This document shows, piece after piece, positions 43,990 to 54,844 of a stretch of 64,000 bases of DNA; the stretch's first letter is position 1; every line of letters starts with the position of its first letter. A program made the position numbers and the translations under genes. The stretch is from Megaustenia siamemsis (lineage: Eukaryota; Mollusca; Gastropoda; Stylommatophora; Ariophantidae), in NCBI GenBank assembly GCA_032433765.1, contig JAVIAB010000092.1:106384279-106448278 (forward strand). The letters run 5' to 3'. The notes below the pieces were generated by a model. The model saw only the letters and a program-made list of their open reading frames with translations, was not told the DNA's origin and made no database searches.

Positions 43990-44345
43990 GTTTTATTATA
44001 TTCCCGGTGCCTTCTTTTTCCACAATTTTGGCGTATAACTTTCCCACACGGCACGGGAAACGATATATCTCTGTACTGATTCCAGTCTCTATTGCTACCT
44101 TTAATTTTCCATATTGGTACAACGATTGCCTGTTGCCAGTCTTCTGTAACTTTTTATTGGTTGCCATGCTGCATTGAATATTCTGTACAGCCATGTAACT
44201 CGTGTTTCTCCTGCTGCTGCTATTATTTCAACTGGTATGTTATCTATCCCAGATGCTTTACTTCTTGGTACATATTTGAATACTTCTTCGATTTCCTCTT
44301 TCATGATGTTGGGTGCGAGATCGCCAGGTGTCGCATACAGTCCTT
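43990..44345 (-). mobile_element. LINE RT N-terminal fragment
   Basis: The minus strand encodes MKEEIEEVFKYVPRSKASGIDNIPVEIIAAAGE and TWLYRIFNAAWQ, the conserved segment before the first RT motifs, then in another frame GKLYAKIVEKEGT. It may belong to LINE-C or a close relative, but no copy of this exact region allows proof. It abuts the 3' end of the plus-strand LINE-C. Confidence 0.75.
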
Positions 44346-44349
44346 TTAC

Positions 44350-45005
44350 GACCTAAATGTAATATTTTGGGTGGTAACATTTTAAAAATACTGATATGAT
44401 CTTGTCCTTCTTCTTGAGCAGAGCATTTGGCACAACTTTAAAATAATTTATATCCGTTAGAAACACTTTTATAGTCTCTTTTGTCACATAATCCACATTC
44501 CGCAAATAAAACACCCTGCCATCTTGGACAACCAAAAACGTACAGCGTCTGTCTCTTTATAAACATTATAATAAATGTTACTTTCAGGACTCGGAGCTTC
44601 TCGCCAAAATATGTATTTGTTTATTGGATATTAATTTCTAGAGTCACAACCCCAAACAAAAGGCTGAATGTGTCACACGAAGCACAAATCAGGTCGCATC
44701 GGCGGGGTCAGGGACTCATTGCTGAACAAGACTCCAACATGTCTCAAAGTTGAACCCCGTGGCAACGGTCTGAGTCAGAACAGACTGCTAACAACGTGAA
44801 GATAACCGGCTGTAGTTTCTGCAGTGGTGACCTCTTTTACTATAGAAGATCTAGTAAACATATTGTTTGTATACCTCTACAATGGACAAGATCTGACCTC
44901 TCCTTTAGAGCTTGAGAAATAAAAAAGCAATAACAAACTCCATACCACCTGTAAATAATAACCAATTAGATCGATCCAGTGGCAGTAAAATCATCAAAGC
45001 ATAAA
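44350..45005. other. no gene recognised
   Basis: Non-coding; no supported feature. Confidence 0.45.
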
Positions 45006-45009
45006 ACGT

Positions 45010-45960
45010 ATCAGTGTTAATTACTATTGTCATAAGGTGTGTCAGTGTTAATTACTATTGTCATAAGGTGTGTCAGTGTTAATTACTATTGTCATAAGAT
45101 GTGTCAGTGTTAATTACTATTGTCATAAGATGTGTCAGTATTAATTACTATTGCCATAAGATTTGTCAGTATTAATTACTATTGTCATAAGGTGTGTCAG
45201 TGTTAATTACTATTGTCATAAGATGTGTCAGTGTTAATTACTATTGTCATAAGGTGTGTCAGTGTTAATTACTATTGTCATAAGATGTGTCAGTGTTAAT
45301 TACTATTGTCATAAGATGTGTCAGTATTAATTACTATTGCCATAAGATTTGTCAGTGTTAATTACTATTGCCATAAGATGTGTCAGTGTTAATTACTATT
45401 GTCATAAGGTGTGTCAGTGTTAATTACTATTGTCATAAGATGTGTCGGTGTTAATTACTATTGTCATAAGGTGTGTCAGTGTTAATTACAATTATCATAA
45501 TATGTGTCAGTGTTAATTACTATTGTCATAAGATGTGCCAGTGTTAATTACTATTGTCATAAGATGTGTCAGTGTTAATTACTATTGTCATAAGATGTGT
45601 CAGTGTTAATTGCTATTGTCATAAGATGTGTCAGTGTTAATTACTATTGTCATAAGATGTGTCAGTGTTAATTGCTATTTTCATAAGATTTGTCAAAGTT
45701 AATTGTTATTTTCACAAGATGTGTCAGTGTTAATTATAATTTTCATAAGATGTGTCAGTGTTAATTACTTTTTTCATAAGATGTGTCAGTGTTAATTGCT
45801 ATTTTCATTACATTTGCAAAGTGTTAATGGTTTTTTCATTAAGATGTGTCAGTGTTAATTGCTATTTTCATTAGATTTATCAAGTGTTAATTGTTATTTT
45901 CATAAGATGTGTCAGTGTTAATTGCTATTTTCATTAAGATGAGTCAGAGTTAATTGCTAT
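45010..45960 (+). repeat. 31-bp minisatellite, about 30 units
   Basis: The unit is GTGTCAGTGTTAATTACT then ATTGTCATAAGAT. The first 20 or so units are nearly identical; the last eight drift to GCTATTTTCATTAAGAT forms, so homogenisation is stronger on the left. Confidence 0.95.
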
Positions 45961-46333
45961 TTAGTAAGTAAACAAATTCACACACTCACAACGACCAGTC
46001 GATGATTGATTGGCGATGATGTTCCTGCACTGGTAAACACGTTGTTGAGCACCGCACCAAGTAAGATTGGAAGTATCCGTTAGTCAGAAACGGCTGAATA
46101 AACATATGACAACTTTACATCTGGCAGGTCACAGCAGTAAGTAGCGGGCTAATTGTTTTATCTAAAATGTACATTGCACTTCAAGCACAGTGTAAATAAT
46201 GTCTTTTGCCATCTTGTAATATCAACCAACCACAGCTCGCTTTACAAACTCATGTTCGGAGTGCAATGATGATGACCCGCAAATAACGTGTTACGGGTGA
46301 AGGGATCGTTTTTTACCTTTTAGAGCCTGAATG

Positions 46334-46417
46334 ATGTTCCAAGTACCTATTAAACGTTCTGATTGTTTTCTTTGTGTTGTTGTTGTTGTAGGTACGTTTA
46401 ATAGGTACTTGGAACAT
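46334..46417. repeat. 24-bp perfect inverted repeat at LINE-C start
   Basis: 46334-46357 is the exact inverse complement of 46394-46417, separated by 36 bp rich in GTTGTT. The right arm is the first coding sequence of the LINE endonuclease (IGTWNIY). A snap-back or 5' inversion during insertion could produce this. Confidence 0.9.
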
Positions 46418-46807
46418 CTACGGTGTAGGTGATAAAAGCACAGAAATAGTTGAATATATGAAGAAAAGGAATATTAAAATCTTAGGATTAGCAGACACAA
46501 GAAAGAGAGGTAAAATCATTAAAGAAATACACCAAAGCTACACACTCGTCACGAGCGGAATTAACAACATGGCGGCAGTAAACAAACACGGGGTCGATTT
46601 CATTATTGAAAGTAATACTGCCAAAACATACTAGAAATAGATTACATCTCGGAAAGAATAATAAGTATCAAATTAGCAGAAAGAGGAGGAAATACCACTT
46701 ATATTCAAACATATGCTCCATGCAACGACACATATAGTGAGGACAGCAAATAAGAATATTTTGATGAACTCTCAGCCACAATAAATAAAGTCAAAGACAC
46801 AGAGAAA

Positions 46808-47155
46808 TTGTTTGTACTAGGAGATATCAACGGTAGATTAGGACAAAGGAGAATACCATGGGAATTATACCTAGGACCATTTAGCGACATTAGAACAGAG
46901 TGTAAAAGTAATGGTGAACATCTACTAAATATTTGTGCAGAACGTGATCTTTATATAACAAACACGTTTAATCGGCACAATTGCAACCAAATACTTACTT
47001 GGTATAAATGGAATGACACGGACAAGGCCTCCCAAATCGATTTTATTTTGACTAGAAGACATCAAAGGAGGAACATAACAGACTCAAGATCTATACCAAA
47101 TGCAAGATTAGATACCGACCATAAGCCTGTTTTACTATGGCAAAAAATGGGCTAG
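46808..47155 (+). pseudogene. LINE-C endonuclease C-terminal half
   Basis: The frame contains FVLGDINGRLGQR (metal-binding Asp-Asn motif), CKSNGEHLLNICAERDLYITNTF, LTWYKWNDTDKASQIDFILTRR and the closing DTDHKPVLL (catalytic Asp-His). These are the hallmark motifs of the exonuclease-endonuclease-phosphatase domain. The upstream half (46394-46633) has TWNIYG and GLADTRKRG, where the usual catalytic Glu of the ETR motif is Asp, and a stop separates the halves. The enzyme would nick target DNA. Confidence 0.85.
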
Positions 47156-48178
47156 GAAACAACAGATTGCAAGACCTTAAGCACAAAGAATAGATCTAAA
47201 AGCAATAAAGAATGTAAATGTACAAATAGAAGAATCCGTAACCAACAAATACCAAACCCGAATACAACCAACAAACGTAGAGGAAGCATGGAAACAGTTT
47301 AAAGAAGGACTAATAGAGTCAACACAAGAGAAATGCGGTCTGAAAAATATAGGAAACAGCAGAAAGAAACTTACAAGATGGTGGAATGAAGTAGTAAAAT
47401 CAGCAGTGAAACACAAGAAAGAAAAGTATAAAACGTGGCAGAAGACAAAAACAACAGAAGACTACAATCACTATAGACAAGCCAGAAATGATAGTAAAAA
47501 AATCGTAGAGCAAACAAAGGCAGACTCTTTGAAAGCATTTGGTGAAGAATTAGCAAAAACATGTAGAGAAGAACCAAGAGAAGTTTTCAAAAGTGTAAAA
47601 GCAATGAGAGTAAGAAATAATGATTATAACCCAACCACTATAATAAACAACAAGAACGGTAGACCAATCAGCAGCAGGAAAAACATAATAATCAGATGGA
47701 GAGAATACTTTAAGGAACTATTAAATCAGGGAAATACAAACGGAAATACAGAGTTTAAACATAGGCAGTATGATGAACAGGAACCGAATATACTTAAAGC
47801 AGAAGTAGAATGGGCTTTGAAGCAGAATAAAAAGAACACAGCTGCTGGTATAGATGGAATAACAACATAAAAGCTACTAGCCTGTAAGGAAACAGCTATA
47901 GATTGGCTTACTGTAATATTCCATATGGCGATGGAAGAAAAAAAGTCCCAGACGATTGGCAAAAAGCTATCATTGTCCTATTTTGGAAGAATAAAGGAAG
48001 CAAAAGGGAGTGTGAAATGTACAGAGGAATATCCCTGTTAATCAAGTTGGTAAAATGTATGCTAAAATATTGGAGAGGAGAGTAAGATACATAATAGAAC
48101 CTCAATTAAGTAATAATCAATTCAGATTCAGATAAGGCAAAAGCTGTACTGATGCTATATTTACATTGAGACAACTAT

Positions 48179-49056
48179 GTGAAAAAAACAATAGAATATG
48201 ACAGAAACCTAAATATAGTGTTTATAGATCAGGAAAAAGCGTTTGATCGTGTGGACAGGAACAAACTTTGGCAAACTCTAGAAACCTACAGTGTAGGAGG
48301 ACAACTACTAGATAATATAATGCATTATATAAAAACAGTCAAAGTGCCGTTAGAACATCGGAAGGTCTGTCAGAATGGTTTCAGGTTACAACTGGTGTAA
48401 GACAAGGATGTGTCCTCTCACCACTCCTCTTCATCATATATATGGACAAAATAAATCAGGAAACAACCAACAATAAGGAAAAATCATCCAACATCAACGA
48501 GCTACTATTCGCAGATGACCAATGCCTAATATATGAGGATGAAAACCTGCTACAACAGCATATAACATCTCTAGATAAAAGCTCCACAAACTACAGTATG
48601 AAAATTAACACAGCAAAAACAGAGGCTATAAGAATAAGCAAATTAAGACACAAATTAAACATTAAGATCAAGGATAAAGAAATAAAACAAGTAGAGGAAT
48701 TCAAGTATTTGGGCACAATGTTCACAGAAGATGGAACACTAGACAGAGAAATTGACATGAGAATACAAAAAGCAAATGCTGTCACATACCAGCTTTCACC
48801 ATTGCTAAGACATCCAAACATTTCTATGCCAGCTAAACAACAAATTATAAATAGCATTTTCATACCAACTTTGTGCTATGAAAATCAAACATGGACCCTT
48901 TCTAAATCACATTTAAGAAAGATCAATACATGTGAGATGCGATGTTTGAGAAAAGTAAGAAACAACACAAGAAGAGATAGAATACCAAATGAAACCATAA
49001 GAAAAATGGTAAGAACAAAACCCTGCCAAGAATATATAGAACAACAACTTAAATGA
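48179..49056 (+). pseudogene. LINE-C reverse transcriptase, catalytic part
   Basis: The frame at 48179-48400 holds VFIDQEKAFDRVDR (first catalytic Asp). The frame at 48442-49056 holds NELLFADDQCLIYEDE (FADD catalytic box), SMKINTAKTEAIRIS, EEFKYLGTMFTEDG, IINSIFIPTLCYENQTWTL and MRCLRKV. VRQGCVLSPLLF lies in the short shift between them (about 48396-48430). RT catalytic residues are conserved though frame breaks prevent a full product. Confidence 0.88.
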
Positions 49057-49259
49057 TTTGGCCACCTGGTCAGAATGAATCCACACCAATCACCATCAAG
49101 GGCACTCTTCTCGAGAATGGATGGAAAAAGACCAAGAGGAAGACCCAGAAGAAGATGGATAGATGCAGTAACAGAGACATGTAACAACAAAGGAAAATCA
49201 CAAATTCAGACAGTTCGAGCGGCTCAAGAACGACAAACAATATAAACCACGACACCTTT

Positions 49260-49735
49260 CATGTATCAGTGAAAAGAGACAAGAAGAAAGAAAGAAAAAA
49301 GCTGTTGAATACTCTTAACAATCTGAGTTAGTTACCCCATTATTAAAACCTACTCCATCGATACGCATCCACTTATCACAAAATGAACCTATAATATTTT
49401 GTCTATATATATTTATATATTAAATATTTATTTCTATTTTAGACCGTAGATTTGTCCAGAAGTTTTGAGTAGTTTTTAGTATTTATTTTATGCCGAATAT
49501 ATTGCAAGTTTTAGAGTCCAATGCAGCAGTAGGTCGACGCCTGGGGGTCATGACCCTTCCTTAGACTGTCAAGACACTAACGGGCCGAAATAATTGATGA
49601 ACGGGTCTGTTTTTGATGATCAGATTGTCTCCTCCTGCGAAGCTCTGTATAGAGTTTTCTATTACTTATAAGTTATACACGTACCAGAAAATGAATCAAT
49701 AATATGTTATGACTTGATACACTACTTAATTTATA
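49260..49735. other. no gene recognised
   Basis: Non-coding sequence between LINE-C and the 41-bp array; no supported feature. Confidence 0.45.
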
Positions 49736-49739
49736 ATAT

Positions 49740-50165
49740 TTTATATATTAACCACGTACCAGAATATGAATCAAGAATATTGTATATGTTAACCACGTAC
49801 CAGAATATTAATCAATAATATTGTATATGTTAACCATGTACCAGAATATTAATCAATAATATTGTATATGTTAACCATGTACCAGAATATTAATCAATAA
49901 TATTGTATATGTTAACCACGTACCAGAATATTAATCAATAATATTGTATATGTTAACCACGTACCAGAATATTAATCAATAATATTGTATATGTTAACCA
50001 TGTACCAGAATATTAATCAATAATATTGTATATGTTAACCACGTACCAGAATATTAATCAATAATATTTTATATGTTAACCACGTACCAGAATATTAATC
50101 AATAATATTTTATATGCTAACCACGTACCAAAATATTAATCAATAATATTTACATGTTAACCAGG
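49740..50165 (+). repeat. 41-bp minisatellite, about 10 units
   Basis: The unit is TTAACCACGTACCAGAATAT then TAATCAATAATATTGTATATG, very AT-rich, with CACG/CATG variation. The first copies (49670-49790) are longer and diverged. Confidence 0.95.
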
Positions 50166-50574
50166 TACCAGAAATCGAATCCACAATCTTCAGCCCTTGA
50201 AGACAACACTGAACGCATGCATCATCTTGAGTGAAAATGACAACTTTACTTACACCCTCAAAAGGAAAACAAAGTGATATTCTAACATCAACATCATCAG
50301 ATCCGTATCTTGTGACGCAGATGAAGAAAAAAGAAAAAAAAAGCAAAAGCGTCTTCACAACGTTGTGTCACTACATGTGTTCGTAAATTCTTCTTGTTTT
50401 ACCTCCTACCATAACGTTTGTCTGTTCTGTTTTCTCTGTTTTTCTCTGAAGCTAGAGTCTCAATCTAGAAAATATCTTCAGCTCTTCTATTCTCATTTCA
50501 CAAACACGCGCACGACCACAAAATGGTTGTCTCCCCCTAATACTTTGTAGCAAAGTTCAAAACATCACATCTAT

Positions 50575-50985
50575 CTATGTAATTATCTATTGACTTATTT
50601 AGCCGTAGCGGGTCCATAGGGCATAGCCCCAGATACTCCTTCTCTTATCTAAATTTTTATTCTAGCAGTTTTCAATCATTCTAAAGATACTTTATCAAAT
50701 CTCGTCATTTGTCTTGTTCTGTGCAAGCAATTCTATCTCATTGAGGGAGCCGATTCCTGCTGCTCTTGCCTCTCTGATCAATGTTCTTCTCAGTGTCTCT
50801 CTGGTTACCTGTTCTCTCCCACATGAGGGCTTGATTTGTTATTCGGTTATTATCTCTCCTCATCACATGTCCAACATATGACCATCATCTTTTCTTGATT
50901 ACTGAAGATATTAGTGGTTGATTAGCGATTTCTCTAATTTCCTCGTTTGTTTTGAATTCGTTCCAATACTTCACATACATCAATA
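50575..50985 (-). mobile_element. LINE-F 3' end
   Basis: Minus-strand frames read YWNEFKTNEEIREIANQPLI, KKRWWSYVGHVMRRDNNRITNQAL and then break. The WxGHVxRRxxxR motif marks the C-terminus of a CR1/RTE-like LINE, different in sequence from LINE-A to -D. A GATAGAT-like tail (ATCTATCTATG on the plus strand at 50570) ends it. Confidence 0.7.
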
Positions 50986-51245
50986 TATTTGAAATAAACA
51001 ATGAAAAAGATTAAGTACGCTTGCCCGTAGCAACAGATGATATAGTCCAGTCTGGTTAAGTAAGTGAGCAGGATTCGAGAAGGAAGGCAACTCGGTTTTC
51101 AAAAACTGCATGCCGAAGGTGGATAGCGGGCTGAAAGTTGCAAATGTCACAGTTTTATTGCATGCAACCAGCAACACAACGCATTTGTGCCAACTTAATG
51201 TCCTTTTAAGGGATGTTGACGAAGAGCCTTTAGTCATCGGGTGAA

Positions 51246-51250
<5 letters not shown>

Positions 51251-51295
<45 letters not shown>
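51251..51295 (+). repeat. (GA)n microsatellite
   Basis: About 22 uninterrupted GA repeats. Confidence 0.95.
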
Positions 51296-51298
<3 letters not shown>

Positions 51299-51389
51299 TT
51301 ATGCACAATTTTGTAAACAAAATTAATTCAATGACTAAGTGACAACAAGTGTCAAATTATAATTGAAACAACAGAAAGAGTGCACTCAT

Positions 51390-51860
51390 TGGGAAGGTCA
51401 GTGGCACAGTAGCTAGCGTGTTGTCTTTGTGATAAACTAAGCATGGGTTTAATATCAGCCTGACAGTTCCTTGTGGATCTCGACCTCTCCCTCTATCTAC
51501 TCAAAAATAGTTACTTGGTTATTTGGTTATGGAAGGCCCGGTATCACTGCAAACGAATTAAAATCCATAATTGCTCAACCGCCCGTGCCAGTGGAATCAT
51601 CCGAATTACTAACTCATCTCCCAAACAAAGAAAGGCAGCCGTAGTCCCCATCATAGCAGTCTCAGCACACGCCAAAAGACATAAGGCGAAACCACACAGA
51701 AAGTGAAACGACCAACTGTTCCCTGTCATACGATATCAGCATTCATCGTAAATAATTGAAATATCGGAACAGGATCAAAACGGATGAAACACACAGCTCA
51801 CGGTGTGCACAGAGCACTCAATTCAGTAGCTCCTGCAACAAGCCGGTACTTGAGATTAAT
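51390..51860 (+). mobile_element. tRNA-like head plus repeat R5, copy 2
   Basis: GTGGCACAGTAGCTAGCG (A-box-like) and GGGTTTAATATC (B-box-like, 51445-51456) form a tRNA-like head. After a short linker the R5 body (51521-51850) follows, closely matching 32263-32590. I read this as the full form of a SINE, of which the other copy is 5'-truncated. It could instead be two adjacent repeats. Confidence 0.65.
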
Positions 51861-51899
51861 GGTAATGGTTACTTGATTCAATGAATTACTTCTTCAGAT

Positions 51900-52205
51900 C
51901 TGGTTGGCCTCGGTAGCCTAGTTGAGAAAACCACCCGACTGGGCTACCGACGTTCGGACAACCCTCTGGAAGCAGCGTGAATTGTGCTCGTGGTTGGAAA
52001 AGAAAAATACCCCCGTGGTTGACCCAACCGCTGGTAGAAATGGGTACCAGGGTAGTACTCTGAGAAGATGAGGAATGCTTCCTCGCATTGTGAGTTTCAA
52101 TGCTTGAAGCGACACTATCCAGAAGTCTCCGAACACTTCTGGATAGGCGGCCGAGCACATATGGGTGAAAACTCGCGTGCTAAGACGACGATTCAAGTCT
52201 CGTAC
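51900..52205 (+). repeat. GC-richer segment with 13-bp hairpin
   Basis: GGTAGCCTAGTTG (51912-51924) pairs with CGACTGGGCTACC (51936-51948) allowing two G-T pairs, leaving an 11-base loop. The segment ends at a TTTACCTTTTACCTTTC tail next to a LINE-B. Its composition is unlike the neighbouring AT-rich DNA, so it may be another SINE, but no second copy is present. Confidence 0.5.
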
Positions 52206-52214
52206 TTTACCTTT

Positions 52215-53725
52215 TACCTTTCATCATCATCGAGTGCCTTCTCCGCAACGAAGGTTGGCTACCATGGATCGCCATTCTACTCTGTTTCTTGCTTTGATGG
52301 TGCAGGCTGTCATAGATTAACTTGTCCATCTTTTGATGTTACTCGTCCATGTTAGTCTTGGTCTGCCTCTGCCTCTTTTACCTTGTATTTTCCCTTCCAA
52401 TATTACTTTTATTAGGTTGTTGTGTCTTTTAACATGCCCTAAAAATTTCACTTGTCTTGTCTTAATTGTATTTAGTAGTTCTCTTTTTTATTTTCAGTTG
52501 TTTTAAAACTTCATCGTTTGTGTTCTTTTCTTTCCATCAAATTCTACCTATTCTATAAATCCACATTGCAAAACCTTCAATTTTCTGTTCTGTTTTCTTG
52601 TCTAAGTCCATGTTTCTTCACTATACAGGAAAATTGAGAAGACGTAACATTTTGCCATTCTTAGTTTCAGCCCTGCTGATATTTGTTTTGTTGTTAGTAT
52701 ATTTTTCATAGCATTAAAATTACTTTTTGCCATACCTGTTGTTTTGCTTATTTCAATTTATATTTTCCATCACTGGTTACAGTATGTCCCAGGTAGTTGT
52801 AGCTCTGGACTGTCCCCAGATGTATTCCCTCAACTGTGATATTTAATTGTAGGTCTTGAGAATTTTCTTTGTTTAAGATCATAGATTTAGTCTTTTTGAT
52901 ATTCATATCTAATCCATATTTTTTGCTTGTTATGTTTATCACATTAAGCAATTGGTGTAGGTCTTTAGGATTTTCTGCTACTAGAACAGTATCATCAGCA
53001 TATCTTAGGTTATTGATTATCTTTCCATTAATGTTTAGACCTGACATCTCTGAGATGTTTTTAAAGATTTGCTCAGTGTATATAGATTGAACAAGCTTGG
53101 TGATAGGATGCATCCTTGTCGTACTCCTCTTTTTATGTCCATGGGTGTAGAGTTCTCCTTGTTATATTTTATTATTGCTGTTTGCTCCTAGTACAAATTG
53201 CATATTAGTCGTATGTCTGTGTCGTCTAGATTTATATCCTTTAGGCAGTTTATAAGTTGGTTATGGTGTAGTCTATGAAGCATGCATATATTGGTTTGTT
53301 TACTTCTATGTACTTTTTAATCAATGTTCTCATGCTAAATATGGCTTCTTTTGTGCCACTGTTTTTCCTGAATCCAAATTTTTGCTCATCTAATTCAGTA
53401 TTGATTTTATTCTGACTCCTTCCCTGTAAAACTTTTAGTAAAATTTTTTATTACCTGGCTCATTAGGCTTATTATTCTGAAATCACTGCATTCAACTGCA
53501 CCACTCTTTTTAGGCAATGCAATGAAAGTTGATGTTTTTAGTTCGTTTGGTATGTATCCTGTATGGTATATGTCATTGCACATGTCTGTGATCACTTCGA
53601 TGCCAAATATTCTAGTGCCTGTATCATTTCTATCTGTATATTGTCAGGTCCTGCTGCCTTTCCCTTTTTCATTGTTTTTATAGCTCTTTTACCTTTATCT
53701 GGGTTTATTTTGTTGATTTGATCAT
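52215..53725 (-). mobile_element. LINE-B, longest uninterrupted copy
   Basis: Read on the minus strand it begins near KGKAAGPD, continues with MITDMCNDIYHTGYIPNELKTSTFIALPKKSG, FGFRKNSGT, NKPIYACFIDY, then IYTEQIFKNI, NNLRYADDTVLVAENPKDL, MNIKKTKSMILNKE, SYNYLGHTVTSDG and the C-terminal KRGRGRPRLTW to a GATGATGA tail. The region between SIYTEQIF and YADD is continuous here, whereas the copy at 9600-20206 has the Polinton at that place. Stops and frameshifts make it non-functional. Confidence 0.88.
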
Positions 53726-53744
53726 AATTATCTAATCAGTCTCC

Positions 53745-53975
53745 CTTGTCTGGCTATCGAGACCTTTCAGAAGGAAAAGAATAATCATTGTCACCAGGCT
53801 ACGCATTCCGTAAGAAGAAATTAAGGAGGTTTGGGTCAAGGTCTTCGTCGGTGTTATGTAGTTAGTGCATCGAGGCTTAAGCGATTTGCAGTGTTTTCGC
53901 GAGCGTGTGTCTGAACTACTGCATTCTGGGAACGTACTGAGGAGAGGAGGGAATCTGAGCACTATGGAGTTTTTC
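53745..53975 (+). repeat. interspersed repeat R3, copy 2
   Basis: Related to 4905-5075, with CCGTAAGAAGAAATTAAGG, GTCTTCGTCGGTG, GCAGTGTTTTCGCGAGCG and GGAATCTGAGCACTATGGAG. It also shares the AAGGAGG core with SINE-4. Confidence 0.6.
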
Positions 53976-53979
53976 TTTT

Positions 53980-54530
53980 AGTTTTTCAATGAAGGAGATA
54001 TGTCGACAAAACTAATCAATCTGTTCTGCAGTTGTGAAGTACATATTATCATAAATGTCAAACTCTCATATTATTCCTGTTTTGAATTAAAGCTTAAACT
54101 AACCAATCAAAATACGTGTGTAGGGACCGAAGGGACAAAGAAACCAGATACCCAACAATACTTTGTTAAAGTCGGATGTAGCAGGCATTAAGACGCAGAT
54201 GCAGCTTCTTGCGTAAACTAGTAACACAACGCATCTATATCACTTTACGAACCTTTTTTAGGGCGCACTATTAAGAGAGGTAGTCGTAGGAAAGAAAAGA
54301 AATTGAATAAATTAAAGCTTGTCAAAATATATCAAATCACAGATACAACAGCGTTAAGCAAAATAAAAATAGCACTTTATGGCTTTCACAGTTTTATTTA
54401 GACATAAAGCTTTAAGAATCGACAGAAACTGCTCTCCGGAGTTAAAAGAGTTGAACACGGTTATAACATCAATGAAGGAGATTGCTGGCCTCCAAAATTA
54501 TGTAGCTTAGTAAGGTAAAATAAATGTTCC
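53980..54530. other. no gene recognised
   Basis: AT-rich non-coding sequence with no supported frame or repeat. Confidence 0.45.
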
Positions 54531-54544
54531 CACCACAAGGACGT

Positions 54545-54756
54545 TCAAGGGAGCCGCGATAGCTCAGTGGTTAGTGAACTGGACAGCAAAGGACAAGAGG
54601 TAGAGTTCCATCCCAACCGACGGCTTTCGGGTTCACCCAGCTATTAAATCCGATCACATTACCCCAAAAATCATGTGCTGAAGGTCTGTAAAATTTATGG
54701 TCACTAACACCATATTCCTTATACGCCACTTGACGTGACGGGGGCTCTTTACTTTT
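54545..54756 (+). mobile_element. SINE-1 with internal deletion
   Basis: The head is well preserved: GAGCCGCGATAGCTCAGTGG (A-box), then a B-box region reading GAGTTCCATCC instead of the consensus GGTTCGATCC. The middle (the CTGGGAAAGTAAAGCGGC part) is deleted, and the 3' half resumes at CCGATCACATTACCCC. Target-site duplication ACAAGGACGT is at 54535-54544 and 54757-54766. Confidence 0.92.
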
Positions 54757-54844
54757 ACAAGGACGTGCTACCAAAGCTAATTTGAGTTTCTGACAAATGA
54801 GAAATTGCCCATCGAGATAACTGGCTCCGCGACTTAATCTGGCA

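Larger units (their letters stand above)
46394..49255 (+). mobile_element. LINE-C-type element, nearly full coding length
   Basis: This is the most complete LINE in the window: APE endonuclease (46394-47155) followed by linker, RT (about 47800-48560) and C-terminal region (to about 49245). The frame is broken by stops such as that near 46748 and by frameshifts near 47155, 47870 and 48130. The frame at 48442-49056 is open over 204 codons. Both domains keep recognisable motifs, so it decayed after insertion. The 5' end has the inverted repeat at 46334-46417. No target-site duplication was resolved. Confidence 0.88.
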
